64,000 nt of DNA from Catenulispora sp. MAP5-51. GTDB taxonomy: Bacteria; Actinomycetota; Actinomycetes; Streptomycetales; Catenulisporaceae. Position 1 is the stretch's first letter. Every line of letters starts with the position of its first letter. The translations under genes and the position numbers were made by a program. Where the stretch lies: positions 1-64,000 of the forward strand of contig NZ_JBGCCH010000033.1 of assembly GCF_041261205.1 (NCBI RefSeq). Reading direction: 5' to 3'. This document shows positions 17,801 through 25,034 of this stretch, in pieces. Under the pieces are notes generated by a model, which was not told where the DNA came from, ran no database searches, and saw nothing but the letters and a program-made list of their open reading frames with translations.

Positions 17801-18921
17801 GTGCCGGCGCGCAGCGAGTACGCCTCGCCGCCGGCCGCGCCGGAGATCTTCGCGCCGGAGGCGGTGTTGGTCCAGATTGCGTTCGAGCCGCCGCCGTCGG
17901 TGCTCCAGCCCGGCGGGGCCCAGGCGTGCCCGGAGGGGAAGTTCTGGTACGTCGTGCCGACCGCGCCGCAGTCGGAGGTGACGTAGCCGTTGAAGCCGTA
18001 GGTGCGCTGCGCGAGCTGGTTGGCCGTGTATGTGTCGGCGACCGAGGGCGTGCCGTTGATCGCGTTGTAGGAGGTCATCAGACCCGCCACATGCGCGTTC
18101 TCGATCAGCGAGGCGAACTGCTTGGTGTAGTAGTCGCGCAGGTCGGTGTCGCTGACGTTGGAGGAGATGCCGGTCCGGTCCTGCTCGACGTTGTTCAGGG
18201 CGTAGTGCTTGGCGGTCGCGCCGGCCTTGAGATAGCCGTTCAGCGACTGGCCGGTCATCGAGTTGCCCTGGAAGCCGTTGACGAACGCCCCGGCCATCTG
18301 CCCGACCAGGTACGGGTCCTCACCGAACGCCTCGTCCGTGCGGCCCCAGCGCGGATCCCGGTCCAGGTTGACCGTCGGCGCCCAGAACGTCAGCGAGCCG
18401 TAGTCGCTCGCCGCGGGCCCGAGGTTGTTCTGGCCGGTGCCGAACAGCGACTTGTCCACCAGGCCGCGCGCCTCGTCGGAGATCGCCGTCGTCTCCTGGT
18501 AGACCAGTGCCGGATCCCAGGACATCGAGGAGGCGAAGTTCGTCGGGAAGCTGGTCGCCACCGGCGGGTTGCCCGCGGCACTGCCGCTGTTCTGGTCGGC
18601 GCCCAGATAGTTGATGCCGTGCTGGGCTTCGGCCTGGTATGTGTACTGCTGCACGCCCAGTCGCGGGATCGCCGGCGCGCTGGTGGTGTTCAGCTGCGCC
18701 GCCTTCTCCGCCAGCGTCATACGGGAGACCAGGTCCGCGGCGCGGGCCTGGAACGGGTAGCTGGTGTTCAGGTAGATCGGTGTGCTGCTAGCCGCCGGTG
18801 TCGCGGCAACACTTTTAGGGGCGGCCGCGACGCTGGTCACGGAGGCCGCAAAGCCGCAGGCCAGAACGACGGCCGATCCTGCGGCCAGCAGCTTGCGGCG
18901 GTGGGGGGTGGTTCGTCTCAT
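14845..18921 (-). CDS. Secreted multidomain GH3 glycosidase with fascin-like C-terminus
   Basis: 1358 residues with a signal peptide (RRKLLAAGSAVVLACGFAAS). The GH3 N-terminal barrel (about 55-400) has TSDCGAV with nucleophile Asp317. The GH3 C-terminal domain (about 445-690) has EGNDRTTLNMPG, where Glu564 is the likely acid/base. A fibronectin-III-like GH3 domain (700-805), a bacterial Ig-like domain (about 820-930), a NEW3-like domain (935-1030), and a module of about 190 residues shared with the GH95 protein (1037-1225) follow. Three 44-residue fascin-like repeats end the protein (1231-1358). It probably removes beta-glucosyl, beta-xylosyl or alpha-arabinosyl residues; specificity is not readable. 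Divergent from GH95 together with the GH42-like gene upstream. Confidence 0.9.
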   Translation of the reverse strand: MRRTTPHRRKLLAAGSAVVLACGFAASVTSVAAAPKSVAATPAASSTPIYLNTSYPFQARAADLVSRMTLAEKAAQLNTTSAPAIPRLGVQQYTYQAEAQHGINYLGADQNSGSAAGNPPVATSFPTNFASSMSWDPALVYQETTAISDEARGLVDKSLFGTGQNNLGPAASDYGSLTFWAPTVNLDRDPRWGRTDEAFGEDPYLVGQMAGAFVNGFQGNSMTGQSLNGYLKAGATAKHYALNNVEQDRTGISSNVSDTDLRDYYTKQFASLIENAHVAGLMTSYNAINGTPSVADTYTANQLAQRTYGFNGYVTSDCGAVGTTYQNFPSGHAWAPPGWSTDGGGSNAIWTNTASGAKISGAAGGEAYSLRAGTQVNCGGDEFSLQNIQAAINAGILSEGVIDADLTKLFTIRMQTGEFDPASQVPYTSITKAQIQSPAHQALATQVADNSLVLLKNGNVSGTGAPLLPANASKLNNVVILGDMANTVTLGDYSGAPSLQVNAVQGLTTAIKAANPNANILFDAAGTSSTATSAATLSSATQTAIKNADLVVMFVGTNQNNAQEGNDRTTLNMPGNYDSLITQTTALGNPKTALVVQSDGPVKISDVDGTIPAVVFSGYNGESQGTALADVLLGKQNPSGHLNFTWYADDSQLPAMSNYGLTPGDTSGLGRTYQYFTGTPTYPFGYGLSYSNFSYSAATVDNASPNADGTVNVSFTVTNSGSTAGATVAQLYAATQFTVSGVQLPNKRLVGFQKTGVLNPGAGQKITIPVKISDLSFWDATNMKSVVYDGTYGLQVGASASDIRSTVNVAVSGTITPKVQYVTVQPESVVYNAGSTIDLTGKNQWIKDDTTGVGSVSQGRNMSVTADNVIEAVDNDQSFVNLAGASVGYSSSDPTVATVSSTGQVHAVGDGTALISVTVNGVTGTAPIVVRHTLSLAAPALITAGGTGTATTTFVNGGTAAETNVAVSLSLPSGWSAQATTPSTFASVAGGQSVQTTWKVSAPSGTAPGPYSLSAQATVNGTGPYSDSGTMNIAYASLNAAFNNIGITDDSSTAAGNLDGGGTSYSSQALSTAAGITPGATLTHDGATIPWPNVAAGTNDDIVASGQTIPVSGSGTTLSIIGTSTYGSSSGSGTIIYTDGSTQSYSLGFADWWSTSAAQGTDFIANPTYINGGSGKITQAVNLSYAAIPLQAGKTVQDVVLPTVSAGAVRSSVSMHIFDVSVSGSSSNSVISLRAHANSDIVTADNAGAAPLIANRTAIGPWESFDLITNSDGSVSFRAHANGDIVTADNAGAAPLIANRTAIGPWEEFDLIHNADGSVSFRAHANGDIVTADNAGAAPLIANRTAIGPWEEFDLIHD
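14848..15231 (-). repeat. Three tandem fascin-like repeats (GH3 protein)
   Basis: Three copies with a 132-base period encode the pattern RAHANGDIVTADNAGAAPLI-ANRTAIGPWEEFDLI. They are nearly identical at DNA and protein level. Three 40-45-residue repeats are what one beta-trefoil requires, so this is read as one fascin-like trefoil, probably a glycan or surface binding module. Confidence 0.88.
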
Positions 18922-18994
18922 CGACTCGACTCCGAGCTCGGTGGCGGGGGATGGAGCGGGGACAGACGCGCGAGGGTTCTGGAGGGTTCTGCGG

Positions 18995-21190
18995 CTAGTC
19001 GTTGATCAGGTCGAACTCCTCCCAGGGACCGATGGCGGTGCGGTTGGCGATCAACGGGGCGGCCCCGGCGTTCTCGGCCGTCACGATGTCGCCGTTGGCG
19101 TGAGCTCGGAGGCTCACACTGCCGTCGGAGTTGTGGATGAGGTCGAACTCCTCCCACGGTCCGATCGCGGTGCGATTCGCGATCAGCGACGACGCGCCCG
19201 CGTTCTCCGCGGTGACGATGTCGCCGTTGGCATGAGCCCGGAAGCTCACGCTGCCGTCGGAGTTGGTGATGAGGTCGAAGGATTCCCAGGTTCCGATCGC
19301 GGTGCGGTTGGCGATCAGCGGCGAGGAGCCGGCGTTGTCGGCCGTGACGATGTCGCCGTTGGCGTGGGCCCGCAGGCTGATCACCGGAGTGCCGCTGCTG
19401 CCACCGCACGCCGCCGGGACCGGAGTACCCGCCGGTGCGGCTCCGGCCACGATGTTCCACTGCACGAGCTGCGCGGCCGAGATGTTCGGAGCCGTGCAGA
19501 TCCCGCCGCTGACCGCCGCCTGCGGCACCGGGTTACCGCCGGTGTCGACCACGTGGTAGCTCCCCGCCGTCATCCCGAGGCCGGCGAAGTGGAAGGTGAG
19601 CGCGGCGTTGTAGGCGGTGCCGGAGGTGACATCCGCCAGCGTCACCGTCGCGCTGGTACCGCTCGCGGCGACGGCCGGAACGACCTGGAGCACGCCGCTG
19701 TCGGCCAGCGTGGCGTAGGCCGGTGCGTAGGAAGCGAGCTGGGATCCGTTGCTCAGTACGGTGCCGCCAGCCGCCTGGTAGGCGCTGATGTTCGCATCAG
19801 TGCCGTTCATCGGCAGCACCGCCTTGTACGACGACAGCTTCACCGTCCCGTTCGCGATCTCCTGGCTGGTGACGACGGCGAACCCGGCCTGGTAGCCGTC
19901 CCACAGGCTGCTGATCGCGTCCTCCATGGCGTTCACGGCGCCGCCGGAGGTGTTGCCGTAGGCCTGGGAGAAGTCCATGTAGACGGCCACCGGCTGTTGG
20001 GGATAGGAGCCGGTGATGGTCTGCAACGTCGGCACCCAGGAGGTGTAGATCGGCCAGCCCACGACGTCCTTCTGGGTCCCGTCGTGGATGAAGAAGTCCT
20101 CGCCGCCGCCTTCGGGCAGGCCCATGGCGTAGTTCGACAGCCACTGCACCGCCTGCGCGGACAGCTGCGTGCTGTCGCTCGGTGCGGTCCACTCCTGCGC
20201 CAGTGGAACGCCGTAGGCGCGTGCCAGGGCGCCGAAGGTCAGGGCCAGGCCGGGGGACTGCGCGGCATCGACGATCACCGTGGCCGTGTACTGCTTGGCC
20301 AGGCTGAAGAAGATGTCGGGGATGTTGGCGTAGTTCACCGCGTTCCCGAAATGCCCGCCGAAGTAGTAGTACAGCGGCGTCGAGGCGGTGACGGCACGGA
20401 CCGCTGCGGTGAGCCGGCCGTAGGTGTCCTGCACGCTCCAGGCCCGGAAAGCTTGGTAGACGCCCCACAGTGGCTGGCCGATGGCGGCGGCCGGCACGGC
20501 GGCGAAGTTCGCGTAAGAGGTCTGATACTTGCTGTTGAACGCCGCGATGGTGTCGTAGGTGTTCGGCAGGTAGGTGGTGTGGAACTCGTTGAGATCGGCC
20601 TGCGCCCACCCCGAGGCGCCGCCGTTGATGTCCCACTGCGCGTCGAGGAATCCGTAGTCCAGGATGCTGCCGCCGTAACCGGCGTTCCCGGCTATGTGCG
20701 CGACGGTCTTAGTGACGTAGTCGAAGTACGCGGGCTGATACACCGGATCCCACCAGATCGGCGCCGGACTGCTCGCCCCGGTGCTGTCGACCTCGCGGCC
20801 GGTGACCCAGGACGCCGGGCTGCCGCCCCAGCCGGAGTACCAGAAGATCGGGATCAGCTTGATCCCGGCGGCGGAGGCGTTGGCCAGTTCCTGGTCGAGC
20901 TCGGTGAAGCTGAAGCTGCCCTGCGACGGCTCGATCGTGCCCCACGGCATGTCGATCTCGGCCGTCGTCAGGCCTTTCGCCTTCAGCGCCGCGAAACTGG
21001 CCTGCGACCACGCGGTCCCGTTGTTGTCGAACTGCAGCTGCGTGGCCCACATCGGACCTGCCGCCGCGGCTTGTGCGGCCGGTGTCGATGCGGGGGTGGA
21101 TGTCGCTGCCGGGGCCGCCGAGGCGGTGCCGGCCCAGGCGGTCGCGGCCAGCGCGCAGGCTGCCAGGAAGGACATTGCCCTGATTCTCAT
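18995..21190 (-). CDS. Secreted GH42-like TIM-barrel glycosidase with fascin-like C-terminus
   Basis: 731 residues with a signal peptide (MSFLAACALAATAWAGTASA). The catalytic part (about 45-480) resembles beta-galactosidase TIM barrels of the GH42 type: LKAKGLTTAEIDMPWGTIEPSQGSFSF, then IFWYSGWGGSPASWV, and a trimerisation-like Rossmann segment near 420-480. The usual Asn-Glu acid/base pair of GH42 is not where expected; the strand-4 region reads DYGFLDAQWD. The exact family and activity are therefore uncertain. Three fascin-like repeats end the protein. It starts at the divergent control region and lies 73 bases upstream of the GH3 gene, in the same orientation. Confidence 0.7.
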   Translation of the reverse strand: MRIRAMSFLAACALAATAWAGTASAAPAATSTPASTPAAQAAAAGPMWATQLQFDNNGTAWSQASFAALKAKGLTTAEIDMPWGTIEPSQGSFSFTELDQELANASAAGIKLIPIFWYSGWGGSPASWVTGREVDSTGASSPAPIWWDPVYQPAYFDYVTKTVAHIAGNAGYGGSILDYGFLDAQWDINGGASGWAQADLNEFHTTYLPNTYDTIAAFNSKYQTSYANFAAVPAAAIGQPLWGVYQAFRAWSVQDTYGRLTAAVRAVTASTPLYYYFGGHFGNAVNYANIPDIFFSLAKQYTATVIVDAAQSPGLALTFGALARAYGVPLAQEWTAPSDSTQLSAQAVQWLSNYAMGLPEGGGEDFFIHDGTQKDVVGWPIYTSWVPTLQTITGSYPQQPVAVYMDFSQAYGNTSGGAVNAMEDAISSLWDGYQAGFAVVTSQEIANGTVKLSSYKAVLPMNGTDANISAYQAAGGTVLSNGSQLASYAPAYATLADSGVLQVVPAVAASGTSATVTLADVTSGTAYNAALTFHFAGLGMTAGSYHVVDTGGNPVPQAAVSGGICTAPNISAAQLVQWNIVAGAAPAGTPVPAACGGSSGTPVISLRAHANGDIVTADNAGSSPLIANRTAIGTWESFDLITNSDGSVSFRAHANGDIVTAENAGASSLIANRTAIGPWEEFDLIHNSDGSVSLRAHANGDIVTAENAGAAPLIANRTAIGPWEEFDLIND
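18998..19381 (-). repeat. Three tandem fascin-like repeats (GH42-like protein)
   Basis: Same three-repeat module as in the GH3 gene. Copies differ by conservative changes (TAENAGASSLI, TADNAGSSPLI). Together with the other three genes it gives 12 repeats in 12 kb. Confidence 0.88.
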
Positions 21191-21548
21191 GGTGGATACA
21201 TCCGATGACTGGGCCCGGGCGCCGGCAACCAGACAATCGGCGGCGGAACGCCTGTGCGGGACGCTTGACTTATGCGTAACACTAAAACAACATCAGGGTT
21301 CTCATGGCAATGACCTCAAGAGTAAAGACTAAGTATGGATCTAGTGGGTGTTACCGGTGCCAATCGCGGTGCGTGCTGCCGGAGCTGCCCCGTAACCATC
21401 TGATCAGTTCTCGAAAAAACATGAGCTTGACGTAGCAAAAAGTTGCGCAACTCCCCGGACACCTGGACGTCGGCGTCATCGTGCGCTACAACACCTCCGA
21501 TGTCTTCGCCGTGACGGCGCCCTCACACGCCGCATCCAGGGAGCACCC
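21191..21548. promoter_or_regulatory. Divergent control region of the fascin-tagged enzyme cluster
   Basis: 358 bases without a gene, clearly AT-richer than the flanks at about 21270-21450 (AACACTAAAACAACATCAG, CTCGAAAAAACATGAG). It contains a perfect palindrome GTTGCGCAAC at 21442-21451, just right of TTGACG (21427-21432), which could be a -35 element for the rightward genes. Ribosome site AGGGAG precedes the GH95 GTG. No operator could be assigned to the ROK or LacI regulator by eye. Confidence 0.5.
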
Positions 21549-24500
21549 GTGTCCAATCTCAAGATGTATCCCCGCCGAAACCTCCGACCCCGTCTGTCCG
21601 TCGCCGTGGCGGCCGTCCTCGTCGCCACTCCGGCCTTCCTCGCCGGCGGCCTGGCCCCGCCGGCGGCCGCGGCCGCCGCCACCACCGCGTGGCAGAACGG
21701 CGCGTTCCAACTCGACGCCGGCGGAGTCGTCTCGCGCTCCGACGTCGTCCTCGGCCAGCCCAACACCGCGAACACCCAGTCCCTGCCGCTGGGCAACGGC
21801 TCGCTCGGCGTGGCCGAATGGGCCGCCAACGGTTTCACCGCGCAGCTCAACCGCAGCGACACCATGCCGAACCGGCTCTCGCCCGGACAGCTGACCATTC
21901 CCGGGCTCACCGCGATGACCTCCGCCTCCAACTTCACCGGCTCGCTCGACCTGTACAACGGGGTGCTCACCGAGTCCGGCGGCGGGATGACGCTCAAGGC
22001 GTGGGTGCCCGCGGGCAAGGACGAACTCGTCGTCGACGTGACCGGGGCCAACTCTGCGACGCAGCAGACTGCGACGCTGAGCCTGTGGAGCGGGCGCTCG
22101 CCGTCCACTGCCGCCTCCGGCGCGGTCGCGAGCCTGGCGCAGACGTGGGTGGACAACTCGCAGACCGGCAACTCCGGGCAGACCTTCGGGGCGATGGCCG
22201 CTGTCACCGCCGCCGGGCAGAACGTCACGGCCTCGGTGGTGAACTCCACGCAGGTCCAGGTGGGCTTCAAGCCCAACACCGACGGATCGTTCCGGGTCGT
22301 GGTCGCCTCGCCGCAGTGGACCGGCGGTGACCCGACGGCGACCGCGAACAGCGTCATCGGCGGTGACACCACGGCGAGCTCGTCCTCGCTGCTGGCCACG
22401 CAGGCCTCGTGGTGGAACAACTACTGGCACAACAGCGGCCTGATCGAGATGAACTCCTCCGACGGCAGCGCGCAGTACATGGAGAACCTGCGCACGCTCT
22501 ACCTCTACTTCGAGGCCGCCACCATGCACGCCGGCCAATATCCCGGCAGCCAGGCCGGCGTCGCGGACCTGTTCAACTTCAGCCAGGACAAGCAGGACTG
22601 GTACCCGGCCGGGTACTGGCTGTGGAACCTGCGCGGACAGCTCGCGGCGAACATCAGTTCCGGCAACTTCGCGCTGAACACGCCGATCTTCGACATGTAT
22701 CTCAATGATCTGCCGAACATCGAGTCGTGGACGAGCGCGCAGATGGGCGGCAAGCCCGGTGCCTGCGTGCCGGAGACCATGCGTTTCAACGGCAACGGCT
22801 TCTACAACGGCGGCAACAACACGCAGAACGCCTCCTGCGCGCAGGCCTCCAGCCCGAGCTACAACGCGCTGACGCTGACCAGCGGCGCGGAGATCGCGCT
22901 GTGGGTGTGGCAGCAGTACCAGGACACCGGCAATGTCAGCTTCCTGCAGAAGTACTACCCGATCCTGAAGCAGACTGCGACGTTCCTGCTGGCCTACCAG
23001 AGTGCCGGCTCGGACAACTTCCTGCACGCCACGGCGAACGCCCACGAGACACAGTGGGCGGTCACCGATCCGACCACCGACCTGGCCGCCGATCAGGCGC
23101 TGTTCGGCGCGACCGTGAAGGCCGCGACGCAGCTGAACTCCGACCCGTCCCTGGTCTCGCAGCTGAACACGGCGCTCGGGCAGATCGAGCCGTACGCGCG
23201 GACCGACTCGGGCAAGACCCAGCTCCTGAACCCGCAGCCGACCTCGGCCTCCGCCGCGGCGAACGTCGACGCTCAGGGCACTGACATCATCGCCGACTCC
23301 TACCAGCCCTCGGCCAAGCCGCAGAACGGCGAGAACATCGGTCTGGAACCGGTCTGGCCCTACGGCCTGATCGGCGACAACACGGTCGTCAACGGCGACA
23401 ACCTGACCGCGCTGGCCCAGCGCACCTACACCGACCGGGTCAACAAGACCAACCCGGACTGGAACTTCGACGCGGTCCAGGCCGCGCGTCTGGGCCTGGG
23501 CAGCGAGGTCGCCGCCGACCTGAACACCGTCACGCAGAACTACCAGGCCTATATCAGCGGCCTGGCGAATCTGTTCAACGGCAACACCGGCGACGAGCCC
23601 TACATCGAGCAGTCCTCGACGGTCGCGACCGCCGTGGACGAGGCACTGGTGCAGGACTACGACGGGACGCTGCGCTTCGCCCCGGCCTGGCCTTCGGGCT
23701 GGGACGGCTCCGGCACGGTCGCGATCCAGGGCGGCAGCAAGGTCGACGTGCAGGTCGAGGGCGGCACCCTGGCCACCGCGGCGATCCAGGCCGGCAGCAC
23801 GCAGACCCTGACCGTGCGCAACCCCTGGCCCGGCAAGCAGGCCGAGGTGGTCAACGGCTCGACCGGCGCCGTGGTCGTGGCCGCGACCACCAACGGGACG
23901 CTGAGCGTGCCGGTGTCGGCCGGCTCGACCTACCTGGTCGAGCAGCCCTCGGCGCCGACCACCTCGCTGCCGTACGCGCAGGTCACCGGTTCCAAGGCGA
24001 CCGCCGCCAAGCATCTGGGCAAGGTGCAGATCGGGCTCGACCCGGCGGTGTCCTTCCCGAACCTGGCCGCCTCGTTCAACAACGTCGGCATCACCGCCGA
24101 CACCGACACCGCGCCGGGCAGCTTCGACGGCGGCGGCGCCAGCTTCTCCGAGACCGCGCTGACCACCGCGCACGCCGCTCCCGGCGCCTCGGTCGCGTCC
24201 TCGGGCGTGACGTTCACCTTCCCGAACGCGGCCGCGGGCAGCAACGACAACACGGTGGCCGAGGGGCAGACGATCAGCCTGTCCGGGTCCGGCACGCTCG
24301 GGTTCCTGGTGTCGGCCAGCTACGGCCCGGCCACCGGTTCGGGGACCGTCACCTACACCGATGGCAGTACCCAGAGTTACAGCCTGACGGCGCCGGACTG
24401 GTTCTCCACGACCCCGCCGAGCGGGGGAGCGCTGGCGGTGAGTTCGGCGTACCAGAACCGGCAGGGGAACACGACGTACAGCGGGTCCGGCAACATCTTC

Positions 24501-25025
24501 TCCGTGCCGGTGGCGCTGACGGCCGGCAAGTCCGTCGCCTCGGTCACGCTGCCGGGCGGCGGGCCGTTGACGTCCGGGACGCCGGCGATCCACGTGTTCG
24601 GGCTGGCGACGTCCGGTGCCGCAAGTGGTGGTTCGGCTATCAGCCTGCGGGCTCATGCCAATGGCGACATCGTGACGGCTGACAATGCGGGAGCTTCGGC
24701 GCTGATCGCCAATCGAACGTCGGTGGGGACGTGGGAGACGTTCGATCTGATCAGCAATTCCGACGGCAGCGTGAGCCTGCGGGCGCATGCGAATGGCGAC
24801 ATCGTGACCGCCGACAACGCGGGAGCTTCGGCTCTGATCGCCAATCGCACCGCGATCGGGCCCTGGGAGGAGTTCGATCTCATCAACAACTCCGACGGCA
24901 GTGTCAGCCTGCGGGCTCATGCCAACGGCGACATAGTGACCGCCGACAACGCCGGGGCCTCGCCGCTGATCGCCAATCGGACGGCGGTCGGGCCTTGGGA
25001 ATCCTTCGATCTCATTCATGACTGA
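21549..25025 (+). CDS. Secreted GH95-type glycosidase (alpha-L-fucosidase family) with fascin-like C-terminus
   Basis: 1158 residues from GTG 21549 behind AGGGAG. A signal peptide (VAVAAVLVATPAFLAGGLAP) is followed by a GH95-like architecture: a beta-sandwich N-terminal domain (SLPLGNGSLGVAEW), an alpha/alpha toroid (AGYWLWNLRGQLAANI, NAHETQWAVTDPT) and a C-terminal beta-domain (FAPAWPSGWDGSGTVAIQGG). Residues about 830-1020 repeat the module also found in the GH3 protein, and three fascin-like repeats close it. GH95 removes alpha-1,2-fucose or related galactose; the substrate here is inferred from family only. Nine bases separate it from the SGNH esterase gene, so the two form an operon. Confidence 0.78.
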   Translation: MSNLKMYPRRNLRPRLSVAVAAVLVATPAFLAGGLAPPAAAAAATTAWQNGAFQLDAGGVVSRSDVVLGQPNTANTQSLPLGNGSLGVAEWAANGFTAQLNRSDTMPNRLSPGQLTIPGLTAMTSASNFTGSLDLYNGVLTESGGGMTLKAWVPAGKDELVVDVTGANSATQQTATLSLWSGRSPSTAASGAVASLAQTWVDNSQTGNSGQTFGAMAAVTAAGQNVTASVVNSTQVQVGFKPNTDGSFRVVVASPQWTGGDPTATANSVIGGDTTASSSSLLATQASWWNNYWHNSGLIEMNSSDGSAQYMENLRTLYLYFEAATMHAGQYPGSQAGVADLFNFSQDKQDWYPAGYWLWNLRGQLAANISSGNFALNTPIFDMYLNDLPNIESWTSAQMGGKPGACVPETMRFNGNGFYNGGNNTQNASCAQASSPSYNALTLTSGAEIALWVWQQYQDTGNVSFLQKYYPILKQTATFLLAYQSAGSDNFLHATANAHETQWAVTDPTTDLAADQALFGATVKAATQLNSDPSLVSQLNTALGQIEPYARTDSGKTQLLNPQPTSASAAANVDAQGTDIIADSYQPSAKPQNGENIGLEPVWPYGLIGDNTVVNGDNLTALAQRTYTDRVNKTNPDWNFDAVQAARLGLGSEVAADLNTVTQNYQAYISGLANLFNGNTGDEPYIEQSSTVATAVDEALVQDYDGTLRFAPAWPSGWDGSGTVAIQGGSKVDVQVEGGTLATAAIQAGSTQTLTVRNPWPGKQAEVVNGSTGAVVVAATTNGTLSVPVSAGSTYLVEQPSAPTTSLPYAQVTGSKATAAKHLGKVQIGLDPAVSFPNLAASFNNVGITADTDTAPGSFDGGGASFSETALTTAHAAPGASVASSGVTFTFPNAAAGSNDNTVAEGQTISLSGSGTLGFLVSASYGPATGSGTVTYTDGSTQSYSLTAPDWFSTTPPSGGALAVSSAYQNRQGNTTYSGSGNIFSVPVALTAGKSVASVTLPGGGPLTSGTPAIHVFGLATSGAASGGSAISLRAHANGDIVTADNAGASALIANRTSVGTWETFDLISNSDGSVSLRAHANGDIVTADNAGASALIANRTAIGPWEEFDLINNSDGSVSLRAHANGDIVTADNAGASPLIANRTAVGPWESFDLIHD
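24639..25022 (+). repeat. Three tandem fascin-like repeats (GH95 protein)
   Basis: Three repeats of 44-45 codons (RAHANGDIVTADNAGASALI, ANRTAIGPWEEFDLI) at the end of the GH95 gene, equivalent to those in the three neighbouring enzymes. Confidence 0.88.
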
Positions 25026-25034
25026 GGGGGATTC

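Noticed and set aside
16126-19005. Long plus-strand open frame (959 codons) opposite the GH3 gene
   Set aside because: Antisense shadow of a GC-rich gene. Composition is Arg/Gly/Val/His-biased with no domains, while the opposite strand encodes a complete GH3 protein.
21486-25019. Long minus-strand open frame (1177 codons) opposite GH95
   Set aside because: Mirror image of a well-supported GH95 gene; low-complexity Arg/Gly/Val protein without any recognisable motif.
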